From: Paludisphaera soli
GTDB taxonomy: Bacteria; Planctomycetota; Planctomycetia; Isosphaerales; Isosphaeraceae
DNA length: 64,000 bases
Reading direction: 5' to 3'
Assembly: GCF_011064595.1 (NCBI RefSeq)
Contig: NZ_JAALJI010000017.1
Span: 1-64,000, forward strand
In this document: one piece after another, positions 25,105 through 33,277 of the stretch
Layout: each line of letters opens with the position of its first letter
Position numbering within the stretch: position 1 is the stretch's first letter
Made by a program: the position numbers and the translations under genes
The notes under the pieces: model-generated
What the model was told of the DNA's origin: nothing
The model's input: only the letters and a program-made list of their open reading frames with translations
Databases searched by the model: none

Positions 25105-28062
25105 TCATGGGATGTAGACGACGCCCCGGGAGTTCGTCAGGTCGACGTTCCCCCGGGCGTTGCCGACGATCGTGGAGTTCCGCACGACGGTGCCGGCGGA
25201 GTCCCCCTCGGCGTAGAGGCCGTAGCCCTGGTTGGAGAGGATCTCGACGCCCTGCACGGCGTTGTTCCTCGAGGACCGGACGGCCAGGCCGTCGCCGCCG
25301 TTGCCGGCGATCCTGACGAAGAAGGGCGAGGCGTCGCCGCCGATCCGGGTCCCCTTGGTCCCGGGTCCCAGCAGCACGCCGCCGAGCCGGTTGCCCAGGA
25401 TGCCGAGGCCCTCGGCGTCGGTGCCGACGTAGGTGTGGAAGATCGCGTTGTCGCGGGCCTGCTCGACGACCTCGATCCCGTAGCCGCCGTTGGCCGAGAC
25501 GGTCACCCGAGGCTCCACCGAGGGCTGGAAGCCGCCGATCGCGTTGCCCCGGGCGCGGCCGGCGATCCGGATGCCGCTGCCGCCGTTGGGGATGGCCGTC
25601 TGGATGTTGGTGTTGGTGCCGATCGACGTGTCGGTGATCTGCACGCCGGTCGCCTTGCCGCTCAGCTCGATCCCGTCGCCCAGGTTGCCCGAGACGATGC
25701 TCGTGCGGACCAGGTTGTCCCCGCCGCTCGACGTGATCAGGATGCCGTCGCCCCGGTTCGGCGCCGCGCCGGCGAACGCGAAGATGCCGGCGAACGTGTT
25801 GAACGAGATGAAGCCGCTGGCCTTGTCGCGGACCTCGATGCCGTTGCGGTCGTTGCCCGAGATCACGTTCCCCAGCGGGATCACGCCGCCGACCTGGGTG
25901 TTCCGCGAGCTTCCCGAGATCAAGAGGCCGTTGCCGCCGTTGGCGACGATCGTGGCGTTGTCGGCCCCGGCGCCCAGGAAGTTCGCCTGGACGACCGTGT
26001 CGTTGGAGTTGGTCACCCGCAGGCCGTTGCCGCCGTTGCCGCTGAGCACGTTGTAGAAGACGAACGGGCTCTGCCGGAACGTGGTGCCGAGGAGCTGGTT
26101 GCCGTTCGCGCGGTCGATCGCCACGCCGTCCAGCCGGTTCCCCAGCGCGGCGACGCCGGAGGCGGTCGTCCCCACGAAGTTGCCGGCCAGGACGTTCCGC
26201 GAGGCCCCGCCGTTCAGGAGCACGCCGTTGCCCCGGTTGCCGGAGATCAAATTGCCCTGCGGGGGCCGGACGAACACGCCCCCCGTGGGATTATTGCCGC
26301 CGGTCGCCTCGCCGCCGATCAGGTTCCGCGAGGCCCCCTTCGTCACCAGCACGCCGCTGCCGCGATTGCCCCGGGCCGAGGTCCCGGAGGCGTCGGTGCC
26401 GATGTAGTTCATCCCCAGGACGTTGTCGTCCGAGCCGTAGATCCCCACGCCGTTGCCGCAGTTGCCGGCGATCACGTTGGAGAGCTGGAAGCCGACGTTG
26501 ATCGTCGCCTGGTACGAGAAGACCCCCGTGTCCGCCAGCACGATGCCGACCACCTGATTGCCGACCACCGAGTCCGACGTGACCGAAGCGTCCACGCCGG
26601 GGTACGACAGGTCCACCCAGGCCGCCTCGCCGAAGCTGCCGTCGGTGTTGCGGCGGACGGTCGCGACCGAGCCGAGCTCGAAGGTGCTCGTCCCGGTCAG
26701 GCTCGACCCCGCGCTTAGCGTGTAGACCCCATTCTCGACGCTGCTGATCCCCTCGAAGTGGGTGACGAACTCCAGGCCCGCCGGCGATTGCGGGTGCTCG
26801 TAGGACTTCCAGTTCGTGAACGCGCCGGTGGCCGAGTCGTAGTCGACGATGTAGCCCTCGCCGATCGGCCGGTGCTGGTCGTCCAGGTTGTTCACCGGGG
26901 TCTGGGCGTAGCCGCCGACGATGGTGTAGCTCGTCCCGCCGTTGTACCAGATGCCGTAGGCGGTGTTGCTCAGCGAGCCGGGGAAGGTGATGTCGGTGAC
27001 GAACGACGCCGTCGCCACGTCGTAGAGGAAGGCGCGGCCGGGGCCGATCGGCTCGCCGTTCTGGGTCGGGCCGTCGTAGTTGCCGACGGCCAGGCCCCCC
27101 ATCGTGCTGTGGACGTAGTTGAACTTCGCGTCGGGCTTGGCGATCGTCCGGTAGTTGGCCGCGTTCGTCAGGTCGGCGGTCGTCCCCTCGAAGACGAAGC
27201 CGTTGACCACCCCCTCGCCGGTCCGGTAGCTGCCGACCAGGCGGACGCGGTCGCCGTCGAGGTTGTCCGGGCCGTAGACGCTGGTGGTCGTCGCGCCGGG
27301 GTAGTTGACCGCGTAGCTGGTCCCCCCCGCGCCCGAGATCGGCCCGACGTAGAGCAGCCCGGCGCTGTTGGAGGTGCCGCTGATGAGGTACTGGCCGGCG
27401 GAGTCGGCCTGGCGGATCCCCTGCCAGCCCGAGACCGGCTGCATGCTCACGGCGTCGGCGTTGTAGTAGGTGATGCTCGAAACCGGGTCCTCGCGGCCGA
27501 TCAAGTTGCCGTGCGAGGAGCCGTTGATCCGCACGCCGTCGCCCCGGTTGGCGGCGACGGTGGAGCCGTCGGCGAGCAGGCCGATGTAGTTCCCCTGCAC
27601 GGTGATCCGCGAGGCGTTCAGGGTCACGCCGTCGTTCCCCGCCCGCACGATCGCCAGCGACGAGAGCGTGGAGCCGTCGCTGCCGCGATCGAACCGGAAG
27701 CCCTTCGAGTTCTGGAAGTCCACCGTGACGACCGGCGCGCCGGCGAAGCCCGGAGCCGAGCCGCCGTCGATCGTCACCGCGTCGGTGATCGCCGGCAGCG
27801 ACCGCCGGCCGACCCCGATCGTCCCGGAGACCGCGAAGTCGATCGTGTCGGGCCCGGGCCTGGCGTTCGACTCGACGATCGCCCACCGCAGCGAGCCCTG
27901 ACCGTTGGGTGCGAGGCTGTCCACCGTGAAGGTCGACAGGAGCTGTCGCTCCTCCAGCGACTCCAGGGCCAGCTTGGGCCGGACGGTCGCGCGCCGGCCG
28001 CCACGCGGCGAGCCGATCCGGGAGGGGGATGCGGGGCGATGGTCGGGGCGGGAAACCGTCAT
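25105..28062 (-). CDS. Large surface beta-helix protein with LEPR-XLL-like motif
   Basis: The 985-aa product begins with a basic region and LALESLEERQLLS (31-43), which resembles the planctomycete LEPR-XLL N-terminal motif of large cell-surface proteins. Residues about 45-192 and 526-985 are right-handed parallel beta-helix, with recurring GNGGNGL, GNRGDGV and N-x-I-x-G turns. About residues 193-525 are different in style (YVGPISGAGGTSYAV, GRAFLYDVATASF, YTIVGGYAQTP), like a beta-propeller inserted into the helix. GAGGATCC precedes the ATG at 28062; the upstream extension runs into a dispersed repeat and was rejected. Likely an exported structural or carbohydrate-binding protein. Confidence 0.8.
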   Translation of the reverse strand: MTVSRPDHRPASPSRIGSPRGGRRATVRPKLALESLEERQLLSTFTVDSLAPNGQGSLRWAIVESNARPGPDTIDFAVSGTIGVGRRSLPAITDAVTIDGGSAPGFAGAPVVTVDFQNSKGFRFDRGSDGSTLSSLAIVRAGNDGVTLNASRITVQGNYIGLLADGSTVAANRGDGVRINGSSHGNLIGREDPVSSITYYNADAVSMQPVSGWQGIRQADSAGQYLISGTSNSAGLLYVGPISGAGGTSYAVNYPGATTTSVYGPDNLDGDRVRLVGSYRTGEGVVNGFVFEGTTADLTNAANYRTIAKPDAKFNYVHSTMGGLAVGNYDGPTQNGEPIGPGRAFLYDVATASFVTDITFPGSLSNTAYGIWYNGGTSYTIVGGYAQTPVNNLDDQHRPIGEGYIVDYDSATGAFTNWKSYEHPQSPAGLEFVTHFEGISSVENGVYTLSAGSSLTGTSTFELGSVATVRRNTDGSFGEAAWVDLSYPGVDASVTSDSVVGNQVVGIVLADTGVFSYQATINVGFQLSNVIAGNCGNGVGIYGSDDNVLGMNYIGTDASGTSARGNRGSGVLVTKGASRNLIGGEATGGNNPTGGVFVRPPQGNLISGNRGNGVLLNGGASRNVLAGNFVGTTASGVAALGNRLDGVAIDRANGNQLLGTTFRQSPFVFYNVLSGNGGNGLRVTNSNDTVVQANFLGAGADNATIVANGGNGLLISGSSRNTQVGGVIPLGNVISGNDRNGIEVRDKASGFISFNTFAGIFAFAGAAPNRGDGILITSSGGDNLVRTSIVSGNLGDGIELSGKATGVQITDTSIGTNTNIQTAIPNGGSGIRIAGRARGNAIGGFQPSVEPRVTVSANGGYGIEVVEQARDNAIFHTYVGTDAEGLGILGNRLGGVLLGPGTKGTRIGGDASPFFVRIAGNGGDGLAVRSSRNNAVQGVEILSNQGYGLYAEGDSAGTVVRNSTIVGNARGNVDLTNSRGVVYIP

Positions 28063-28254
28063 GGTGGGATCCTCAGAGGGTGCGTGAGACGACGGGGGCC
28101 TCTGCGTAGGGCCCCGGAAAGACGATCGCCGGCGACGTCGCCGCAAGCGCGGTGCGCGGCCAGGGCGTCGGGGATTTTGAAAGGAATCTAGGACACGAAA
28201 GGGGAAGTAGCGCGGACAAACAGGTGGGGGCGAGATTCGAAGGAGGCCCAATAT

Positions 28255-28312
28255 CCTTCCCCCCTCGCGGGGGAAGGTGGCCGAAGGCCGGATGAGGGGG
28301 AAGACAAGCACG
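28255..28312 (+). repeat. Dispersed double-hairpin repeat (plus orientation)
   Basis: CCTTCCCCCCTCGCGGGGGAAGG hairpin split by CTCGC, followed by TGGCCGAAGGCC and GGATGAGGGGG. It lies upstream of the beta-helix gene, 42 bases before the first inverted-repeat-ended element. Confidence 0.8.
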
Positions 28313-28352
28313 AACGCCGTCGCGGTCTCGTCGGGCCCGACCGCCTCGTGAT

Positions 28353-28432
28353 CCACCCCCGACAGTGCTGCGAGTTGCTATGCAGCTGCCCCGAGTCTCA
28401 CACTGGGAGCGGACTCGTTTGAAGGGGGCAGG
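28353..28432 (+). repeat. ~80-bp element A with terminal inverted repeats
   Basis: The element runs from CCACCCCC to GGGGGCAGG and shares about three quarters of its bases, with one indel, with element B at 30902-30981. Shared blocks include ACAGTGCT, GTTGCTATG, GCGGACTCGT and GAAGGGGGCAGG. The two copies are in direct orientation and bracket the 28.4-30.9 kb segment. Size and ends suggest a MITE-like element. Confidence 0.6.
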
Positions 28433-28514
28433 TCACCGCCGACCCCCGCCAAGGCGTCGCTGATGGCCCCGTCGTCGATGTCAGCCCCCTGAGGGGGGCG
28501 TTGCTGATCGCTAG

Positions 28515-29162
28515 GGACCTGACGGTTCCCGTCGCCTCCTAAGCCCGCTCGCCCGCCCCGCCTCGCTGGGCCGCCCCGACGTCGTCGCGGACCTCGCCCC
28601 ACGAATCGCCACCCAGAAGCCTGCTTTGCTCAATCTCCGAGACCCTGAGACGGGCCAATACATCGTCTACAGCCGGACGAACTACTCACTCCCCAACACG
28701 ACCCGCTTCGTGGTCAACGACCCCGGCAAGCGGGCTTCCCCGACGGCCTCGAAGGACGCGTCGGCGACGCCTTGAAGCGGGGCGTAACCTCGAACTGCTA
28801 CCGGGGTGGGCGCTCGTCCCGCTCGATGCGATGGGTCCCCGGACGCGGGGCCTGGAACTGGCGACCCGTTCCGTCCTGGCCACCTCCTTGCCCGCGTCGC
28901 CCCCCGAATTCACGGACGTCCTCCGCGGCAAGTCCGCCGTCGGCCTCCTCGGCGTCCGCTTCGCGAGCATCAACGGCCGACATCAACTGGCGAGCATTAC
29001 GACGAAGACGTCGGCCACGGCGGCGGGATGGATCGCGGACGGGGATCCGGCCCCCAAGGCTCCCCGATCGTCGAGGACCCGGGCGGCGGGACGAAGACGC
29101 TCGCGGTGTCGAGGATCGTCGAGCGGAAAGTTTGGAATTCGAACGACGACGACTTGGGGTAG
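28515..29162 (+). pseudogene. Decayed gene with several frame changes
   Basis: The plus strand carries coding-like pieces in successive frames. About 28536-28735 reads LGRPDVVADLAPRIATQKPA then LRDPETGQYIVYSRTNYS and TTRFVVNDPGKR, stopping at 28773. A short piece FPDGLEGRVGDALKRG follows in a second frame. About 28810-28990 reads LVPLDAMGPRTRGLELATRS then FTDVLRGKSAVGLLGVRFAS in a third frame. The end (about 29000-29162) returns to the first frame with PGGGTKTLAVSRIVERKVWN. No start codon is obvious. At least three frame changes show a dead gene; I do not recognise its family. Confidence 0.5.
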
Positions 29163-29214
29163 ACCCAACAGTCGTGTCGCCAGCCGCCATTAGGCGACGG
29201 CACCCTCGGTCCGA

Positions 29215-30660
29215 TCACGAGGCATCACCACATCCGGCGCTCGGTCCTTCCCGGTCACCCGCCAGCAGCTGTGCGAGGATCGTTTCCAAATCACGCACAC
29301 GCTGTAGGAGTTGCTCGCTGCTCGGGGGCGGTCCTGAGGGGGCCAGCGACTCCCGACGGATCTCGTTCAACCGGGCTGCCGCCTCGGCCGCGATCGAATT
29401 CGTCTCCGAAAAGCGAGGCGGGGCGGGAGGCGTGGAGGTGCACATCATCCTGGCGACAGTTCGGTGATATTGGTTTTGCAGCCGGCCACTGAAAGGGAAA
29501 GAGAAATTAAAAATGTTGTGGTCACAAATAAGTTTAGAACCAAGATCGTAGTCGTCGCGGGTGCCTGCTTTAATCGCGACTTGCTCGTTCTGGGCGAAGA
29601 AATTCCTGTCAACGATGCAGGATTGCGCCGGGCACCCACGCACCAGCACCCCGCTCGACACCCCGCCCCTTGGATTGCCGTTGCTCTGCGGAATCCCTGG
29701 CATCCAAACCGAATTATTCATAAATACGTTGCAGTGAATATAAATATACTGGCTCGTCCGATTGGGCAGTTCGGTGCACCGGTTGACTACGCGGTCGGGA
29801 GTCGGAAACGCCAATTCGATGGAGGCTTCTATGTCGTCTTCATCGTCCTGATCCGAGCCGTCGATCACGGTTCCCGTTTGGTTGAGGTGGACGTCGAAGG
29901 CGCTTCCGTGAGGGTCGTCGATAAAGTTTCCCCTCGCCTCGTAGCCGGTTTCGAACTCCCCGTTCGACGCTACGCCATGCCAGTTGTCCTGGAAATAATT
30001 CCCCTCGACCAGGATGAACGTCGGTTGGGTTCCGACGAAAATTGGGTAGGCCCGATCTAGGCCGCGGGGAATGCCTAGAGCGGGATTTTCATTGAATCTT
30101 TTGAAACTTACAAACGAACAGTTTCTCACGACGGAATCGATGCTTCGACCGAACCCCACTCCCGTCCCGGGCACGCTCCGGAAGTCGCAGCTCTCGATAG
30201 TGCAACGGTTAGCGTCGACTACCGCAACCATGTTCGCGCGAATGCCGAGTACGTTCACATCGGGGCCTGAAATTCGAACGCCGACCAATCGGGCGTCGTC
30301 GCCGGACAAGCGGATGAACGACGAATACACCCCGGTGGGATTGCCGTCTGAATCTGTCGCGTGTCCGCCACCTGCGACGTTGTCGTAGGTGACGAAGAGC
30401 TTTGCGCCCTGTGAGTAGGAAAAACGCCCCCGGGGGTCTCTGATGAATTTACCCCTGCCACTCGCCAGCGTAACGCCTGCCTTTATGACAAGTTCCCTGG
30501 TGGTCCCGTCGTCGAAGACGTCTGTTCCTTCGTCGCACCGGATCTCCAACGCATCATCCACATAGACGATATCTCCCGGTAGGGCCCGGTCCAGCAGGCC
30601 CCTCAATTCGTGGTAGTTTGTGTTGTTGCTTCCAGATTCGCCTAGAACGTACATGGTCAT
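29215..30660 (-). CDS. Lower-GC right-handed beta-helix protein
   Basis: The 481-aa product is a pectate-lyase-like parallel beta-helix (about residues 20-400): LPGDIVYVDDALEI, ARLVGVRISGPDVNVLGIRAN, TIESCDFRSVPGTGVGFG, ILVEGNYFQDNWHGVASN and SCIVDRNFFAQNEQVAIKAG are successive coils. The last ~60 residues (ETNSIAAEAAARLNEIRRES, then LLQRVRDLETILAQLLAG) form a helix or coiled coil. No signal peptide is visible, unlike the other beta-helix proteins here. Base composition is clearly lower in GC and richer in Asn and Ile than the neighbours, suggesting transfer. The function is unknown; polysaccharide binding or cleavage is the common role of such folds. Confidence 0.75.
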   Translation of the reverse strand: MTMYVLGESGSNNTNYHELRGLLDRALPGDIVYVDDALEIRCDEGTDVFDDGTTRELVIKAGVTLASGRGKFIRDPRGRFSYSQGAKLFVTYDNVAGGGHATDSDGNPTGVYSSFIRLSGDDARLVGVRISGPDVNVLGIRANMVAVVDANRCTIESCDFRSVPGTGVGFGRSIDSVVRNCSFVSFKRFNENPALGIPRGLDRAYPIFVGTQPTFILVEGNYFQDNWHGVASNGEFETGYEARGNFIDDPHGSAFDVHLNQTGTVIDGSDQDDEDDIEASIELAFPTPDRVVNRCTELPNRTSQYIYIHCNVFMNNSVWMPGIPQSNGNPRGGVSSGVLVRGCPAQSCIVDRNFFAQNEQVAIKAGTRDDYDLGSKLICDHNIFNFSFPFSGRLQNQYHRTVARMMCTSTPPAPPRFSETNSIAAEAAARLNEIRRESLAPSGPPPSSEQLLQRVRDLETILAQLLAGDREGPSAGCGDAS

Positions 30661-31030
30661 TCTGCAACGTACCTTCTGTGAACGGGCGATTTGGGGATCC
30701 AGCAGTCAGTGCCACAATACTCCATCAAGTCCGAGTTTTGCGGTCAAGAATCCAGTGCCACCAAACTGCACTTTCCGGAACTTTGTTCGTTCGACCGAAG
30801 TCAGGCGTTCTGAGCGAGGGATCGCCTGAGGAATAGGTCCCCGGTGTGATCCTCCCGACACATTCCCCGAACTTCCGGGGGTCGAGTCTGGCGAAGACTG
30901 ACCTGCCCCCCACAGTGCTTCCGGTTGCTATGTTAGTGCCACGTGCGAGAAACGGGGGCGGACTCGTCGGAAGGGGGCAGGCGGCTACCGGATTCGAAAG
31001 ACTCCGGCCGCCGTGACCGGTCGCCCGCGA
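30661..31030. other. Spacer between beta-helix gene and oxidoreductase gene
   Basis: Lower-GC sequence upstream of the beta-helix start (30661-30840) probably holds its promoter, but no convincing -35/-10 pair stands out. Element B occupies 30902-30981. No gene is seen. Confidence 0.5.
30902..30981 (+). repeat. ~80-bp element B with terminal inverted repeats
   Basis: The ends CCTGCCCCC (30902-30910) and GGGGGCAGG (30973-30981) are perfect inverted repeats. The interior matches element A. No transposase is present, so it would be non-autonomous. Confidence 0.6.
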
Positions 31031-32125
31031 TCAATCGAGCCGTACGGTCTTCCCCTCGGCGGCGGAGCGGCGGGCGGCGTCGAGGATCTCGACGACGAGG
31101 AGGTTGTTGCGCAGGGAGGAGGGGCCGGAGGGCTCGATCTCGCGGCGGACGACGGCGGCGAAGTAGCGGAGGAAGTCGTCCTCAGGGGCGGACAGGGGGG
31201 CGGCGCGGCGGGTTTCTTCGGGCCGGCCTTCGAGGCGGACGCGGACGCCGTCCTGGGCGACGGTGAGGACCTGGCCGGTCCGGCCGTAGACCTCCATGTC
31301 CTTGCGGTCGAAGGGCCAGTTCCACGAGGCCTGGATGATCGCCTGGGCGGTGGGGTACTCCAGGATGATGGTGGCCTCGTCGTCGACGCGGGGGTAGACC
31401 TCGGGCTTGAACCGCCGGGTGACGGCGGTGACGGACAGGGGGCGGGCGTCGTCCATCAGCCAGGTCATGAGGTTGGCGCCGTAGCAGCCGAAGTCGAACA
31501 GGGCCCCCGCGCCGTTGCGGTCGGGGTCGGTGAGCCAGTCCAGGAACTCGGGCTGGACGCCGATCTCCTTCGGCCCCCCGTGGCCGTCGTGGAAGACGAC
31601 CTTGCAGATCGCGCCCAGGGCCTTCGCGGTCTTCGCCAGGGCGTAGGCGGCGTGGTTGGACGGGTGCCAGGTCGTCTCGTAGTTCACCAGGACCGGGACG
31701 CCCCCCTCGGCCGCCGCCTTCTCGATGGCGCGGGCCTGCTCGACCGAGACGGCCAGCGGCTTCTCCATCATCACCGGGATCTTGCGGCGGGCGCAGGCCT
31801 CGACGACGGCCAGGTGGTCGACGGTGCTGGTGAAGGCGACGACGGCCTCGGGCTTCGCGCGGTCGAGCATCGCGTCGAGCGAGCCGTGGACCCGCGCCGG
31901 GTCGAGCCGGGAGCGCTCGACGTAGCGCGCCGCGACGGCGCGGTCGGGCTCGGAGACGCCGACGAGGTCGACCTCCCGGGAGTCGCGATAGCGGCCCAGG
32001 AACCCGGCCGCGTGGCCGTGAACCAGCCCGGCCATCCCCAACCGCAGGGGCGCCGCCGCCGCCGGGGCCGGGGCCGTCGCGACCAGGGCCCCGGCCGTCG
32101 TCCCCAGGAACGTCCTTCGCTTCAT
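31031..32125 (-). CDS. Gfo/Idh/MocA family oxidoreductase, Tat-exported
   Basis: The 364-aa product begins with a Tat leader (MKRRTFLGTTAGALVATAPA). The Rossmann domain opens LRLGMAGLVHGHAAGF (about 27-42), with a His in place of the usual Gly-rich continuation. The family motif MMEKPLAVSVEQA (about 118-130) is intact. The C-terminal domain has GALFDFGCYGANLMTWL (about 209-225), where the family normally carries D-x-G-x-H; Tyr/Asn here replaces the His, so the catalysed reaction may differ. Substrate is likely a sugar or polyol derivative. The gene is alone on this strand segment, 100 bases after the flavin oxidoreductase start side. Confidence 0.8.
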   Translation of the reverse strand: MKRRTFLGTTAGALVATAPAPAAAAPLRLGMAGLVHGHAAGFLGRYRDSREVDLVGVSEPDRAVAARYVERSRLDPARVHGSLDAMLDRAKPEAVVAFTSTVDHLAVVEACARRKIPVMMEKPLAVSVEQARAIEKAAAEGGVPVLVNYETTWHPSNHAAYALAKTAKALGAICKVVFHDGHGGPKEIGVQPEFLDWLTDPDRNGAGALFDFGCYGANLMTWLMDDARPLSVTAVTRRFKPEVYPRVDDEATIILEYPTAQAIIQASWNWPFDRKDMEVYGRTGQVLTVAQDGVRVRLEGRPEETRRAAPLSAPEDDFLRYFAAVVRREIEPSGPSSLRNNLLVVEILDAARRSAAEGKTVRLD

Positions 32126-32225
32126 CGTCGCACCCCCCTCGCCAGGTCGACCGCCGGACAGGCCGCGACTCGATCCTGACGCGCCCCCGGGCCCGACGCC
32201 AGCCCCGGCCGCCGGGCCGCCGCGA

Positions 32226-33185
32226 TCAGCGGAGCTGGGGCAGCACGCGGCCGGCGAAGGTCTCGATGAAGGCGTCCTGGTTGCGGCCGAGGTTGTGCAG
32301 GTAGATGCGCTCGAAGCCGAGTTCGGCGTCGCGGGCGAGCCAGTCGACGAACCGGGAGGGGTCGCTGGAGACCCGCAGGCGGTCGCGGATCATCTCGGGC
32401 GTCACGGCGCGGGCGGCCTCGGCGAAGGCCTCGGGGGAGGGGAGGTCGGCGAGCCGTCCGGGGTCCAGGCCGGCCTGGCGCCATTCGCGGTGGGCGGCGC
32501 GGAGGGCCTCGTCGTCGGTCTCGGCGTAGGAGAGGGCGACCTGGAGGAACAGGGGCTTGCCCTCGCCGCCCCCCTCGCGGAAGGCGTCGATCCGCTTGCG
32601 GAGGGGGTCGGGCTCGCCGGCGACGGTGATGAGGGCGTCGGCCCAGCCGCCGGCCCAGCGGGCGGTCTCCTCGGTGAGCGCCGCGCCGACGACGAGCGGC
32701 GGCGTCTCGGGGGTCGTATAGAGCCGGGCGTCCTTCACGGTCACCAGCCCCTCGTGGTCGACCGTCTCGCCCCGCCAGAGGGCGCGTATGGCCTCGACGC
32801 ATTCGAGGGGCCGGGCGTGGCGGGCGGGCTTCGGCGGCCAGGGGGCGCCGGTGACGTGCTCGTTCAGGGCCTCGCCGCTGGCGACCGAGAGCCAGAACCG
32901 GCCGGGGAACATCTGGCCGAGGGTCGCCGCCGCCTGGGCGACGATCGCCGGGTGGTAGCGGTCGCCGGGCGCGCAGACGGTCCCGAACGAGAGCCCGGTC
33001 GCCTGCATCGCCGCGCCGAGCCAGGCGAACGAGAAGCCGGACTGGCCCTGCTCGGGGAGCCAGGGGTGGAAGTGGTCCGAGCACATCCCCGCGCCGAAGC
33101 CCGAGGCCTCGGCGAGCCGGGCGAGCCGGAGCAATTCGGACGGGGCGTGCTGCTCGTGGGCGCAGTGGAATCCGATGGTCGCCAT
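32226..33185 (-). CDS. LLM-class flavin oxidoreductase (TIGR03885/TIGR03557-like)
   Basis: The 319-aa product is a luciferase-like TIM barrel: ATIGFHCAHEQHAPSELL at the start, SGFGAGMCSDHFHPWLPEQG (about 34-53), LSFGTVCAPGDRYHPA, FWLSVASGEALNEH (about 102-115), PPLVVGAALTEETARWAGGW and a C-terminal GFERIYLHNLGRNQDAFIE. The set fits the probable non-F420 flavinoid oxidoreductase group, which uses FMN or a related flavin; the substrate is unknown. ATG at 33185 is preferred over the one five codons upstream because AGGCGA precedes it. The next gene upstream on the same strand encodes an acyltransferase. Confidence 0.8.
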   Translation of the reverse strand: MATIGFHCAHEQHAPSELLRLARLAEASGFGAGMCSDHFHPWLPEQGQSGFSFAWLGAAMQATGLSFGTVCAPGDRYHPAIVAQAAATLGQMFPGRFWLSVASGEALNEHVTGAPWPPKPARHARPLECVEAIRALWRGETVDHEGLVTVKDARLYTTPETPPLVVGAALTEETARWAGGWADALITVAGEPDPLRKRIDAFREGGGEGKPLFLQVALSYAETDDEALRAAHREWRQAGLDPGRLADLPSPEAFAEAARAVTPEMIRDRLRVSSDPSRFVDWLARDAELGFERIYLHNLGRNQDAFIETFAGRVLPQLR

Positions 33186-33277
33186 GCTTCGCCTGGGCAT
33201 CCGATGGGCGTCGTGGGTCCGGGGACGTCCCCGGGCGAAGCTGCAAGACGCGCGCCGAGCGGCCTCGAACCCGACGG

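Noticed and set aside
28063-28356. Longer N-terminus for the large beta-helix protein
   Set aside because: It runs through a dispersed hairpin repeat; the ATG at 28062 has a good ribosome-binding site and precedes the LEPR-like motif.
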